Assembly: GCA_024362935.1 (NCBI GenBank)
Contig: JANCRA010000012.1
Location: 1 to 64,000, forward strand
Origin: Setophaga petechia
Taxonomy: Eukaryota; Chordata; Aves; Passeriformes; Parulidae
Direction: 5' to 3'
DNA: 64,000 bases
Under the pieces are notes generated by a model. It saw nothing but the letters and a program-made list of their open reading frames with translations. It was not told the origin of the DNA and searched no databases. Below, piece by piece: positions 1-12,574 of this stretch (position 1 is the stretch's first letter; each line of letters begins with the position of its first letter). Made by a program: the position numbers and the translations under genes.

Positions 1-1084
1 ACTGTGGCTTACCTGCCCCTTACTTTTTTTCTTGAAGTACTAGACAGAAATTGCTACAGTTATCCCAAAAGCACAATAGATACCTATTTCCTTTTTGTTT
101 CAAAATGCAATCTGAAATCAATTTTTTCAGTATTTCAAATTTGAAACAGCTTTCTACAACGAGATTCACTAGAGCAGCGTCCTTTGCTTTGAAAATACTA
201 TCACGTGGGGATTTGCCTGCTCTCTGAAATTCCTAGGATAATTCTGCTATGGGGTGGTGCTATAAAATTCAGTGTTGATGATTGTGTTTCATTGTCTTAA
301 TGACTTTCTTTTCACATTCTTCTGCACCTAATTAGATTCAGATCAAATGAAGTCATAAGTGCCTGGGGATAAAGAAAAACTCTTAAAGGGCAATTGGCTC
401 AGTCAATGCAAGTCTCCAAGGGGTGTTTGAAGCAGATGCAGTGATTAATTGGTTATTTCAACTTCTTGTGATGAACTGTTCTGACAGGACAGGTATTTTC
501 ATGCTGTCTGGATTGATTGCAAAAGCTGTTTATGTAAGAAAAGTGCAGCATCGGAGAGACAATCATTTAATGTGCATATGGGGACTATCATCAAAATAAG
601 TATATCGAAGTTGTGAATATGTAATAATTAGTGTGGAGAGGCTAAGAGCATATTTCTAAGATTTAGGATATGCTGAATAACTTCTCCAAAAGTGGTGAAG
701 TTATTAATGATATGTCAAGTAATAAATACTTAGCTGAAATAAACTGACATCAGCAATTTAGAAAGTAACTCTTGGAAAATGTAAATTCTTCTGTATAATG
801 GTGAAGTCTTATGAAGGTAACCTGCACTGAGCCAGCACAGCAACAGCTGGGAGAAAATGCAGGATCCATCACTGAAAATCCATGCCCTAGCACTGGTACC
901 TGTTGCCTCCAATTCTTCATGGTAATGACAGAGTTAGGACAACCTTCTAAAGTTTCTCCTCTGATTAGCCAATGTTGCAAAGAAACTTCATACTCTACAG
1001 GTCCCAAACAGTCTAACAATGCAAACTCTCAACCTCTGTTTTAATTTACTAATTTAGGAGCAAAACAACTTCAGCAAGAGAAGA
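1..1084. other. Unique non-coding sequence
   Basis: AT-rich sequence with frequent stops in all frames. The short open frames at 730-1044 overlap on both strands and show no protein family features. I see no repeat, RNA gene or clear regulatory element in it. Confidence 0.6.
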
Positions 1085-1472
1085 GATTCAGAACTTTGGC
1101 TAAGGGAGTTAGGGGTGCTTAGCTGGCAAAAGAGGGGGCTCAGGGGTGACCTTATCACTCTCTACAACTCCCTGAAAGGAGGTTTTAGCCAGTAGATATT
1201 TGACCTCTTCTCTCAAACAACCAACCAGGATGACAGAACACAGTCTCAAGCTGTGCCAGGGGAGGTTTTGTAATAATTTCTTCACAGAAAGAATGATTAA
1301 ACACTGGGATGGTCTGCCCAGGGATGTGATGGAGTCACTGTCCCTGGAGATGTTTAAGACTGGATGTGACACTCAGTGCCATGGTCTAGTTCACATGGTG
1401 GTGTTGGGTTATAGGTTGGATTTGATGATCTCAGAAGTCTTTTTCTACCCAATTTATTCTGTGATTTGTTAA
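1085..1472 (+). mobile_element. CR1 LINE, 3' end fragment, sense orientation
   Basis: This is the 3' end of a CR1 non-LTR retrotransposon read on the plus strand. The diagnostic order is present: a GGCTCAGGGGTGACCTTATC-like segment near 1137, CTCTACAACTCCCTGAAAGG near 1160, TTTCTTCACAGAAAGAATG near 1277, GTCTGCCCAGGGATGTGATG near 1312, and the terminal TTGGATTTGATGATCTCAGA near 1417, followed by a decayed ATTCTGTGATT tail. CR1 copies are normally 5'-truncated, and this one keeps only the end of ORF2 and the 3' UTR. Substitutions and small indels show it is dead. The open frame at 1200-1472 is a translation of this repeat, not a gene. Confidence 0.92.
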
Positions 1473-4400
1473 CTTGGTCCCTTCTAGGCTGTAACTCTTA
1501 CATCATTTTTTGTGGTATAACTTTGACTTTCCATGTATGTTATTAGGTCACATCATTAAAGCACAGACTGTTTGGAGCTAAGCAATGAGCAATCACCTTT
1601 GGAGTCTCCCTGGGCTTTGGTATTGGAAGTCCTTGCATGCAAGACTGTCTTGCAACTGACCTTTTCCCATCATCCCCCTTTTGGCCTCATCTTTTTTTAC
1701 AGTCTGACTTATATCTTGTCACTGGTTCCTCAACCCTTCCTTGCTTTCTTCATTTCTCTTACTTTATTGTCATTTTGCTTTGCCATCCCTTTTTTCCTAC
1801 TGTATGTACTCTGTGCAGACACATGCCCTCCCGTCCTACATTGGGTTTTTAATATTTTTGTCTCAATATTTATTTTTTTAACAGAACACACACACACAGG
1901 GGTATGAACAATGCTCAAACTAGTAAGACTTCACAAGGAAAAGAAAAAGAAACACATTAATACATTATATTTTGGTCTTGCTTCTTTTTGCTCTTCCCAT
2001 TCTTTTGGCTTGATCTCTCATGAATAATCAGGCTATATGAATACTTTGTAATAGGAACTGTATCTTTTATCAGTACCAAACACACTTCTGAATGCTATAG
2101 AAAAGCTGCAATATGTGGTTAAAATATTTACCTTAAGAACTCAGTGAAACAGATACTTAGCATTCAGACTTGATTATCTTTCTTTCCTTAGGCAGTTGGC
2201 TCTGAAATAAAAACAGCAATAGCAACATAAGGAATTAGTCAACTTATATCACTCAAGGGACTGCACTTGGTCCATTTGTATCTTGTTTACATGGAAAAAG
2301 TCAAGGCATCTTTACTGTGACTCTACAACTTCCATCTAGGAAAACAGCACTCCTACACTCAAGATTATACCCTTAATTTTAGAGAGGAAGAAGAACAAAG
2401 GATTGTAAGGTGAAAATACTGCTCAAATTACACTCTGTAACATGGTTCAGTGCTTTGAATTTTCCTGTTTTAAGAAAAGAAGTTGCTGCTATGCATGCCC
2501 AGTGATAAGTTAAAGCAGTGTCCCAGTCACCAGATCCCTTCCCAGACAATCCCCTTACTTCCACAGAGCTTCTACTGCCTTTTTCCCTATCACATGCTCA
2601 GCATGGGAGACAACAGCCTTGTCCACTACTCAGTGGGTAGCAAACTTGTCCAGGATGTTTGTCGTGTGGGTCTGAGCCTGTGGCAGGCCTGAAAAGACAA
2701 GCTTTTGCCATGCTTGCAAGGGTGCTGTGACCACTGGAGTATTCTCAAGGCATGAAGGAGGCACTGAATTGTGCTGAGAGGAAAAACAGAGCTCATAAAA
2801 CTGCAGTTTCCTAGTATATACAAAGATGCAGAACTTAAATTTCCCTCTGGGTTTTCATATGTTATCCACCTACTTTACATCTGCTAAATCTTGATTTCTA
2901 TACCACTAGTCCTCCATTCATTGCACAGGACTAAAAATTCAGCCAAGGCTAAACATTGCCAAAAGAACCAGGTACCTAAGTGTTAACATGGCATAATCAT
3001 CGAAGTAGACCTGTAACTTTGTAACTGGAACAATTAGACAGTGCATTAGAAAATGTAGAGGGATGTCTTTGATTAGTTGTCGGCTACTAATGGCTTATTT
3101 CAATTTTTTTTTTTTAATTAAAACCATTGAAGTGTTGGAAAAAACAAATCCAGTCTTTTTATTTTGTTTCATACTTTCAATGTGTACGTTTTAAGAATGC
3201 TCAGTGCAAAATTAGCTTTAATGCATAGCCTTTACAGCATTATGAATAATGCTACCTTATTAAAAGTGAATCAGTCTGAAAAAAAGCCCCAGTGTTGCAT
3301 TCTTGCTTCTGGCAATGTGTTTGCCTTTTATTCATCTGTTGTGATGAGTACAGACTTTCAGGTTATCATTTTGTTTCACTCTAGTCTTACATTTCACATT
3401 GCAGACAGGATCAAGTTTAAGCAAGCACTGAAGGGAATGTGGTTAAACTCACTTTCACTATTTTTTCATGCAATAGAAAGATGTGAGCGAACTTGCAGCT
3501 GTGTCATTTCTTCTGGTGCTAGACAACACAGAAAAGCTGGGAAAAATAATCATCCCGTTCTGAGATTTGAGGGCTTTGGATGCAAAATTAGGACATGAAA
3601 TTTTTCAATTAAGTTGATGCTCCAAGAGCAATTCAGCACAGCACAGGTCAGTTGTCATATCAAATACCTGTCTCAAAGCACCTCTCTCAATGTGTTGCCA
3701 TGGTCTGAATACACAGGGTCAGAGAATCCACCTGATTAGAACCAAAGTGGAAAGAAACCAATTCAAATAATCACAAAACCCACCATTAGTTATGTGTCCC
3801 ACTCCCTCCCTCCCCCTGCACCACATAACCCCTCCCACCCCAAGTAAAGAGTGCACACAAAATCCTGGTTAGTTTTGATCCAGTTCAGCCCCCTGATCAC
3901 GTAGCAACATAGGAGAGGTTTCAATTTAGGCTCCCAAGTGCACTTGTCTCCAGGGTTAAAATTTAAAGGTGAACCCTTCACAGAGTGTCTGAATCTCCAC
4001 TACAATTAAAAGAGAAGTAGGCAAGAATTCATGGGGTATCAGCTGATATCCCAGACACCCTAGGTTATCCAAGGCACTTCTACAGAGCTGTCATGTCTGT
4101 TGTAAGATTAAGACAGACCTATGTATGCCCTTCCAGATGGGTAGATGGGCAGCAGGTGAGTTCATGTAGGAACATGCACAAGACCAGATATTTATGAATA
4201 GCCAATTGAATATGAATGTAGATATTTTAAAAAATCCACCTATGTTACTCTCAACCTGAATCCTGACCCTAAACTCACTTAACCTAAAGCAGAACACCAC
4301 TCACAAACATGCCAACAAACACCAGGGAGAACGGCAGTGCAGCCTGCAGGTATTGCTCAAAACACAACGGGAGTGAAAACCTCTTTTCTTAGAGCAAAAA

Positions 4401-6789
4401 TACTTTCTTTTGAGTGGAAATCTCTTTGTGTACTATAACATGGTTTTTATAATTACCATGTTATTAGTTAAAACAGCAGCAATAATCTTTTACTTTTGGA
4501 ACAAAAGAGGCCATTAGTTCCCCTTTAGTCCTAAAAAGACCTCTCAGGAAAGAGGTCCAGCTCAAGATACATCTTCTCTTAACCTGAAGTCTCTATCAGA
4601 AAGCATATTAAATTATCCTGGAATATTTTCTATAATTAATTTGTATTCCTTTGTCCACAGGCTAGAGGCTCTGACTCAAAGTGCTTCTGGACTCAGACTG
4701 GGGTGAGGACAGCCCTGAAGGCTTAGGATCCACTGGGACCACAGTCTCTGGTGGTGGAGTGAACTGTGGTGAACAGGACAGTAAGAAAGTTGAGGTGAAG
4801 TCCCCTCCAATTTGAAGTACTAAAATGGCACAAGTTCACATACATGTGATCAAAAAGGAGAAAACTCTATTTCAAGAATAAAAACAGCTGCTGCAACCAA
4901 ATAAGTGGATAATATGAACTGTGCAAAAATGAGAAGTCTAATTTCCCTGAAATTCATGAGTTTAACCTCCATGCATTTTTTGATGATTTCATCTGATTTC
5001 CTCACCTACCCTTCTGTAAAACATGTGTACAATACCTTTGATATGAATATTTCATTTCTAATGAAAACAAGTGTTCATACATATTCCTGCTTAGGTGTGA
5101 TTTCCGTGACCGTCTCTCTGGGAAAGGGAAAAAAATCTGTTCATTCTCTATTGCCTTCTGGGCCTTTCTTCTCAGAGCTTACTACCTTTCCCTGGTACCA
5201 TTCCTCTGAATAGACATTAAAAAAGGCAAACTGTAAAAAAAAAAGGAACCAAAGGACATTTAGGGAACACAGAACAATATTAAATTTACCAGTAACAATA
5301 TTAAATTTACCAGTAAACCTCATTGCTCAATTTTTACATATATGAATGCATACATAGAGCAGCATGTGACAGAAGAGAAACATCATAAAGAGAGATCACT
5401 ACTTAGAGACATTGATTCAGGAGGTGGGAACATCTCAGCTGCCATGAGAAGAACTTCCTGGGAAAAGTTGTTCCAGCTCAGAAAGTCTGTGACTCAGATG
5501 AAATTAAACTTGGAAGCAAGGACTTGCCTGCAGGGACACCTCCAGGGTAGAACAAAAAATGAATGTAACATCCTTTTTAAAAATTCTATTCTCGACTCAT
5601 TAATTTTGTATTTTCTCTGTGTAGAAAATTCTATTTACTTGTATAATAAATACTGCCTTTTATATTTGAAAGTCCCTTTGGTCTTCTACGAGAATGTTCA
5701 AGTCAAGTTTCCCCCTGTATTTTTCTGTATCTACAGAAATTTGTTGAACCTAAAAAGTCTTACATGAAGGAAAAGTTCTAGGTTTATTTTAAAATAGAAA
5801 AGAAAAACTTGAAAGGATGAGCCTTAATGCTATGGAAGAGCTTGCAAGCCCAAGTATTAATAGTCCAACAAGAGATTACAGAATTAAAACATGTTTTTAA
5901 GTCAATGCTCAATTTATTTCCTTGGAACCTTTTATTTTCATGTCTAGAAGTGGACTTAGTTCATGATTTCCAATGTTAGTTTGACAGTACTGAGTGATTA
6001 TTTTAAACTTGACATTAAAAGGACCACATTTAAAATAAATCAAATACTTACTGCATATGTGAAGACAGAATAGGATTTAAGGAAATCATAACGAACACTT
6101 GAATGCTGCCAATCAGTCAGAAAACTCTTAAAAGGCCTATATCCTTGAAATAGCAAGTGACTGTCCACTAGCTGCTCACAGCTCCCACTGGATACAGGAT
6201 AGTAGCTGAGAACAAGAACGGGCTTTTCTTACTGGATCATTATTTTAAAGAAAAAAATATTTCTACCCCATAATTAGGCAGGAGATTTAAAAAATGTGGG
6301 TATTTCTAAGAAATACTTGAAATTCATTTACACAGAAATGTCAGTTAAACAAATTTTGACTCTAAAAACTTCCTAAGGAAGTCTTCTTCATCTCTGACTT
6401 TGCCATTCAATACATGCCTGCATGTCTGTAAGTGCGATCCCTCTTAAAACATTTTCCCCTAGAAAGTTTCATGTATTCCTTTAGTTTCATCACAGAGATT
6501 TCAGAAGCTCAGTCATGTACTTATCATGTAAAACAATTAAGCAATTATAGGTACAGTAATTAATAACTGAAACTACTACGTTTATTTTGTATGCAACCTT
6601 TTCTATAGCGTGTTAGTAGTCCAAATTGCAATGCTGTGCTAATGAATATGAATAGTCAGCAGTGAGGCTGGGCTGTTACATCACACCCAGAGAGTTATTA
6701 TTTAGCATGTACATAATATTTCCATCCTCAGAGAGTTTCACGAGCAGCCATGCATTCATCTCCTAAAGATGCCTCAAGCAAAGCAGGCA
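1473..6789. other. Unique non-coding sequence
   Basis: No gene or recognisable interspersed repeat. Local features are a pyrimidine-rich stretch near 1670-1850 that keeps frames open by composition, a C-rich tract near 3798-3845, short A or T runs (3107, 5237), and a 21-bp tandem duplication listed separately. The 144-codon frame at 3164-3598 and the 141-codon frame at 5342-5767 resemble no family I recognise and have no convincing splice or start context. Confidence 0.55.
5274..5315. repeat. Two perfect tandem copies of a 21-bp unit
   Basis: The unit ACAATATTAAATTTACCAGT plus a final A occurs twice head to tail (5274-5294 and 5295-5315) with no difference between copies. Identity suggests a recent replication-slippage event. 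No coding consequence is visible. Confidence 0.95.
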
Positions 6790-6925
6790 AATATTACCAT
6801 ATCTATTTCTAAACATGAAAGACCAAAAGACAGGAAAGGTAGGGAAGCTAAGCGACTCATCCAAAGGCAATCAGTAACAGAAAGTCACTATCAGAGACAT
6901 AATTATAGGCCAAGCACTCCTAATT
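6790..6925 (+). repeat. Ancient MIR/L2-like repeat fragment
   Basis: The stretch near 6839-6893 follows the 3' region of MIR/L2-type elements: an AAGCTAAGCGACTCATCCAAA segment corresponds to the family's 'ttaagtgacttgcccaagg', followed by a decayed 'cacacag...gtcagtggcagag' equivalent (GTAACAGAAAGTCACTATCA) and CCAAGCACTCCTAATTA near 6910. Divergence is high, as expected for an element older than the bird radiation. The assignment is by eye; a related amniote SINE is the alternative. Confidence 0.45.
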
Positions 6926-9071
6926 ATATCTAGAATACATTTAGAGGAGGAGCCTGAGGCCATGCAAGTCAACATGCTTTTGTCAGCATTTCAAATATGA
7001 GGTTGTGGTGACCTTTGGAAAAAGCCAGAGAAAAAACTTCTGGATAATATTATCCCTTAGTCCAGCATGCCTGATCCAAACACCTCTATGAATCATTCCA
7101 GAAATGTTTCTACATTCCTTGCAGTGTAAAGAACATGCACAGAATTATTCTGAGAGATCTCAGCAACTTTGCCCTATCAGCGAGTGGGAATTGTTGACAA
7201 AATAAAAACTTCTACAGTCAGCAGTATGGTCAGTTAATAATGCAAAGCATGCTGGGTTGTACCTGATAATTTCCTATCCTGAAAGCATAATGTGGGTGTG
7301 GATGCCACCTCTAGTGCTCATAATTCAACTTTAACACTCCATTTTCCCATCCCTACTCCTTTTATTCTGTCGTTTCCATCATGTGGAATCTCTCTCAAAA
7401 GTGCAGTCTTTCTTTGAAGCTCACCCTTCCCTGTCTCCCCCACAGGAAAAAAAAAAACCCTTTGCCCATGACCTTATGAGATGTGGCTTGGACTGTTGCC
7501 TATTAACTGTTCCTCATGATGAGGGGTTTGATCTTATTCTCTTAACATCATTCTCATCTCTTACCTCTAGTCCCTGTTTGCTTCATCACACAAAATTTTT
7601 GTGGGAGTGTTGCATTCTTTACAGCCCTTCCATACAGCAACACAGTTCTGCCTCATATGTCTCTCAAACTTTAGTAACCAAGTTTTTAAACTTTTTTATG
7701 TCTTCTATCACCAATCACATCTGCACATTCACATTGCCCCTCTCCTTTCTATACCCCCTTTTCTACAGAACAGTTAAGAAGTCTTCTCCTTTCAGCCTCA
7801 TTCATTACACCCAAACCCTCTGCATTCCAACAGAACTTCCATCTTGGCACTATTTCCCTGCTCACTGAAAGCTAAATACACTCCAAGGATATTAGCATAA
7901 CTGAGCAGCTCAGATGACTGAAACCAGGTGAGGACTTGGAGTTTTGAAAAAACATCACCCTATTCTGTGTTGCCTGAACCTCAGCCCATCCTCCTCCACC
8001 CACATATGATCAAATCCTTGATGATTTAGAGCCTTTGTTTTACATATATCAAACAACATAAGCTAGACTGTTGATGCTATAGAGTGGAGTTTTTGCCTTA
8101 CTTATTTTTCTAGCACAGTGATTTACCAGACAAATCAGAATTGCACCATTCTTTGTAATTCTGTTCCTTTTAATTTACCATTCAAAGGTGGGAGAATCCA
8201 GGGCATCCAGTGAACTGAGTGAAGGAAGCATCTCCTTGCCTTGTGGACAAATACACAGAACTTAGGTATCTCTTTTCCACAGGCAAGAAATGCAAGTATT
8301 ACCAAGCTGTGCCAGCTTACTTATTCACATAAAACCAAAAAATTTCAGGTTCTATTTCTTCTGTTTTTCTGTACTTGTAGTCAGTACATGTACAACACTG
8401 CACAAATTTACAGTCAACCTCTTTAACCCTGAGAAAGCCCATTTAAACTCATTTTTACTGGGGAGTTAGTGGGAAAAAAAATTACAAGGAAGAAGCAAGA
8501 TTGAATTCTCTAGTCTTCAGAAACACACTTTGGCTTTGTTTGTTCTTCCTTTATTGTATAACTTTTTTCTTTCTTAGTTAATGAAGAATAGTGCAAACTG
8601 GAAAGCTGAGCTTATCTTTAGTTTCAATGAGGAAACCCTGTCAGTAGAATTTCTCGATGATTGAAAGAAGTGAGCCCACAGAGACCAGCTGGTGGGATTC
8701 TTTCCTGAGATTAATCTTTTCTGTTTGCAGATATTTACAACAGTTAAAGGAATTCAGTACTGAGAGTCAGTCTGAATGGCTGAAAAACACTTTTCAACCA
8801 TTCAGATATATACAGGAGACAGTATCTCTAGTATTGTAAATGAATGTATCACTCTCAACTTCAAAGGAACTAAGATGTTTCACACCAGATGAAAAACCAA
8901 TCCCATTGGAATTTCCTCTTGTGCCAGAATTTGGCTGCTGCTGCATGTCTGGGTTCAGCTGATCTGGATCAAAAAGGTTCCTAGTCCCAGCTGCTTCTCA
9001 CTGTATTCTCTAAAGGTTAACCCCACTGTTTCCTTCCCACGCTCCCTCTCTGATATGTGTACATAATTGTT
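6926..9071. other. Unique non-coding sequence
   Basis: No gene recognised. A pyrimidine-rich plus strand between 7370 and 7870 yields a 161-codon open frame rich in Ser, Leu, Phe and Pro. This looks compositional: it has no domain, no signal for exon borders and no family resemblance. Confidence 0.55.
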
Positions 9072-9170
9072 CTCTAACCCAATTCAATCAAAATGAAACA
9101 GGTTAGGAAAAAACCTACTACTTAAAGTGTGTGAGCTAACCTGGATCATTTTGACTGAACTGGGTCAGGG
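9072..9170. repeat. Imperfect palindrome, 36-bp arms, 27-bp loop
   Basis: The left arm (9072-9107) and the reverse complement of the right arm (9135-9170) agree at 29 of 36 positions by my alignment. Core pairing runs through TCAATCAAAATGA on the left and TCATTTTGACTGA on the right, ending in AGGTTAG and CTAACCT around the loop. Weaker complementarity continues outward to about 9055 and 9190. Most mismatches are transitions, and three would become G-U pairs in a minus-strand transcript. It could be an ancient palindromic DNA-transposon remnant (MITE) or a structured RNA. I recognise no named family or known microRNA. Confidence 0.7.
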
Positions 9171-10146
9171 AGTGATTATATGTGCCTTCTACCAGCTGAA
9201 TGAAAAGGAAGGGAGACAATCTATTTGCTTGGCTTAGTAGCAGTCAAAACAAGCCATAGGACTGCAGTTTTATGTGATTTATTCATAGACTGCCTGTGGA
9301 TGGTATAAACTGGCATGTGGTCTAAGAGATGTCTCACTGTGCTCTTCCTTTTGATGTGGTTTCTGCATAACTGAAATGCCCGAACAAATCCTCTTGAAAC
9401 CATAATGGGGAGGTCAAGTGAGCATTTCAGGTCTCCCAACATGCTGATGCCTTGGGAAGTTCTGCCACACACACTAAGTACTGGTAAAACTCTGCAACTA
9501 AGATGGTTCCGAGCAGTGCTGAGAGAGATGCCGGGCAGCAGCTAACATGTACGTCTTTTGAAATCAGCCAGATGTTTTTTTCCTGGCAGACAGAGACAGC
9601 CCCCTTCTATTTACTCTGAAAAGGAGAAAGGATTTGCTATCACCATCAACATGCAAATGTTACTGTGCCCTGTCTAACAGATTTAAGCATTCTTCAAGTG
9701 AAGACATTTAATGTCAACATTTGGGCTTAACAGTCTTTGTCAACAGCTCGTTTTATGTAACAAGCCTGTACTCTGCCTGACCTTTAGTTGAGCAGAAGGG
9801 AAAACCATAGCATAGACCTTGGATGTGTGCATTTTGGACACAGAAATCTCTGCCTTTCCAGTTCTGGGGCTAGTATTATTACTCTGAAGCTTGTTCCCTT
9901 CTTGGAAGAAAAACAAACCAACAAACCTCAAATGTTTTGGCTTGTTTGGTCTGTTAAACAGTAAAATTCTTCACTACAACTCCTCTTTCTCAGTTCTCCA
10001 TTATCCAGTTCCTGCAGGAGTACTAGAGCACAGGAAACACTGTCTAAAATTAAAAAAAAAAAAAAAACAAAACCAAAAAACAACCCTTTAGTAACTATCC
10101 AGGTAACAGCAAAATACACCCTGGTGTCCCCACCTTTTTTATAGGC
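9171..10146. other. Unique non-coding sequence with an A-rich run
   Basis: No gene seen. An A-rich run near 10050-10083, interrupted by C, precedes the CR1 that follows. An octamer-like ATGCAAAT occurs near 9652 but is isolated. Confidence 0.55.
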
Positions 10147-10605
10147 TCCCATTAAGTCCTGATAGGCTGTGCTAAGTTCTTCCTGGACCCCTCTTCTTCA
10201 GGCTGAACAACCCCAATTCTTTCACCCTGTCTTCATAGGAGAGCTTCTTCAGCCGTCTGACCACCTTTGTGGCCGCCTCTGGACTCACTCTAACACAGCC
10301 ACATCCTTCTTATGTAGCAGACCCCAGAGCTGAAGCAGCGCTGAAAGTGGAGTCTTGCAAAAGAAGAGGGGAAAAACAAAATCACCTCCCTCAGCCTGCC
10401 AGGCACACTGCTGCTGGTGCAGGCCAGGCTGAGGGTGCACAGTGCTGTCATATATCCAGGCCTTTAGCCACCAGTATCCCCTAATCCTTCTAAGCAGGGT
10501 AGCCCTCAACCCTTTCATCCCCCAGCCAGCAAGGTGCAAGACCTTGAACTTGGCCTTGTTAAAGCTCCTGGACTTCACACAGACCCACTTCTCACGGTCT
10601 CAGGT
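10147..10605 (-). mobile_element. CR1 LINE fragment, antisense orientation
   Basis: On the plus strand this reads as the reverse complement of CR1. Landmarks are CTTCTTCAGGCTGAACAACC near 10193, TCATAGGAGAGCTTCTTCAG near 10234, CGCCTCTGGACTCACTCTAA near 10275, CCCCAGAGCTGAAGC near 10322, ATCACCTCCCTCAGCCTGCC near 10381, and AAGGTGCAAGACCTTGAACT near 10530. It covers the C-terminal part of the reverse transcriptase and upstream ORF2 sequence, and lacks the terminal 3' UTR. Small insertions break the frame. Confidence 0.93.
10285..10578 (-). pseudogene. CR1 ORF2 reverse-transcriptase C-terminal remnant
   Basis: The minus-strand frame contains FNKAKFKVLHLAGWG, matching the conserved 'FNKAKCKVLHLG' block found in CR1 ORF2 shortly after the RT catalytic domain. 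Downstream residues correspond only patchily to the family (…LGCI.. and ..PLYSALVR.. blocks are degraded), and an insertion near 10351-10378 disrupts it. The frame contains no catalytic YADD box or endonuclease. It is a dead transposon scrap rather than a host gene. Confidence 0.8.
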
Positions 10606-12574
10606 GAATCAAGAGGCTGAACTACAACATTCAATACTGATGCCCAGAAGTTATTAGTAAACATTAAGGGCAGCTGTCAGTACTATTCAAAAATCCTGCC
10701 TGAGAGCTGTGGTCCACAATCCTTCTCAAATTCAGCACCTCTTCAGAAATGAGGGTTAACCCTGATGATGATGATTTTCATGGCTACAGCTCTGCCAGCA
10801 GCAGACATGCTGCATGCTGTACCCACTCTGCAGTGGGTTGTTAATCTTCCCTGCAGGAAAAGGGTGGACAGCTGGAGGCAGTAACCTCTTTTGCCATTGT
10901 AGTTAAACCCATCAGAGACTGTGAATCACAGCTCATATTATTTTCCACATGAGCTCCATTTGTGCTCTGATGAAATGATGCATTCAACAGAAAACAAAAT
11001 TAAGTGCTGAAACCATTAAATTCTGTAAGACTAGGAGACACCGCTAGTTTTTGTCATTAATCTGCCATAATTAGGAACTACTATTAATTTAGTAATGTAT
11101 TATTAATTAAAGAGGTTCATAGTACATAATATTGAAATGTTATTAATGAAAATGTTACCATGGCATGACACGGTGGCATGCACAATTTCATCTACAGCCA
11201 ATTTTGCATTCCTGATAGTGTGGTGGATTAATATATAAATAACACCAACATAAACTTGAAGCAACATGATCTGAAATTGAAGCCTAACTTAGAGAATTCT
11301 TGTGGAGTTTTTCCTGAAAAGAAACTTTTCAAAATATATAAGGTGTGAGGGGAAGATCACCTGTTTAACCAAAGCAAAAACAAAGCCTGGGTTTAACTCC
11401 AAATTGAGGTGAAATGAGGTTTCAAAACTAATCACAACCCAAAACATTGGAGTTTCAGCTGCACTTGAAATCACAGAAGAAAAGTGATGGAGAATGTGAT
11501 ATGTTCAAATGGAAAGAGGATGTGGTTTTCAGGTTATCTGATTTTAGGCCATACAAGCTGGACAGACTTGTCTATCTCTATCACTACAAGCAATTTATTT
11601 AGACAGTCAAGAACACCACATAATAAAGAAAAGTAATATATAAAAGTTAAATATACGTATATAGTATGCTTATTGTCTGTAAGATAGACAGTAAAAGATA
11701 AGATCTCTTCTTCGCAGAGCAGAGCCTGTTATATTTAACAGGAAAATGCAAAGTCAATCCTGATTTGCACGGAGGCTAAAATAAATAATTTTTCTTTAAA
11801 TCTATCTTGAAGAAAATGCAAATCTTCCTCCCTAACATTTTTCATTATTTCAAAAAAACCCCCAAAAACCCAAAAAACCCCACCACACAGCACTTAAAAC
11901 TATGTTTCATTTTCTACATACAAGGTGGAATTGAAAAGCCAAGAAATCTGACTATCTCTTCTTTTCCCTCACCAACAGATGTCATGCTGCTGGTTACTTT
12001 TGGAGCCATGATATTCAAACTCCCTCCCACAGCCTCAAGAAACAGACGCAGGAGGGATAGGGAGGGCAGGGATGTTTCCCTTCTTCCCACTAAGTCTGCC
12101 TGTGGGTTACCAAGTGGAAGACTCTTTTCAGCTCTCTTTTATTACTGGGTAAAAGCGCAAGTGGCAAGGTCCTGCCAGACTGAAAGTTGTGATTTTAGTT
12201 TTCTGAAAATATTTGTGACTATGCAAAAGAATGAAAAATTTCTGTTGACACTATTACACAGTTTTTCATATGTGTCACAAGAAATGGAACTAGTAGATAG
12301 TGTGATGAGAGGAAACAAAGTGAACAAAATCTCATGGTTATTTGAAATTTTGCACATCTTGATAGTCCCTTTCAAGCTGATTTTTTAATGGCAAATTCAA
12401 TTTTATTCTTGCAGATAGAGTGGGAGTAGCTTTGGGCATACACTATCTTTTAATTTATTGCAAGATCTGTTTCATTCCATTCATAACTAGTTATCCTGTA
12501 AAATCACATTCAAGCACAGAACCTGGCAGCCATAGCAAAACTCTGGGAGATTTTTATTTGTCTTTTTTATTTAT
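10606..12574. other. Unique non-coding sequence, including a TAAT-rich block
   Basis: No gene found. The notable part is the AT-rich block at 11055-11155, listed separately. A stretch of A and C runs lies near 11850-11888. The 193-codon open frame at 11807-12388 has no recognisable domain and starts within A-rich low-complexity sequence. Confidence 0.55.
11055..11155. promoter_or_regulatory. Dense TAAT/ATTA cluster, possible homeodomain-bound element
   Basis: About a dozen overlapping TAAT or ATTA cores occur in 100 bp, for example CATTAATC near 11055, CATAATTAGG near 11067, CTATTAATTTAG near 11081, TATTATTAATTAAAG near 11098 and TATTAATG near 11141. TAAT is the core recognised by many homeodomain proteins, and such clusters occur in developmental enhancers of gene deserts. 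AT-rich chance composition is a real alternative, so this is a hypothesis only. Confidence 0.25.

Noticed and set aside
3862..3900. Possible second copy of the 9-kb palindrome (shared GATCCAGTTCAG-like words)
   Set aside because: Only about 13 bases align convincingly and no inverted partner was found nearby.
7383..7868. 161-codon plus-strand open frame rich in Ser, Leu and Phe
   Set aside because: Explained by pyrimidine-rich composition that removes stop codons.
11807..12388. 193-codon plus-strand open frame
   Set aside because: It starts in an A- and C-run region translated as Lys, Pro and Asn, with no recognisable domain further on.
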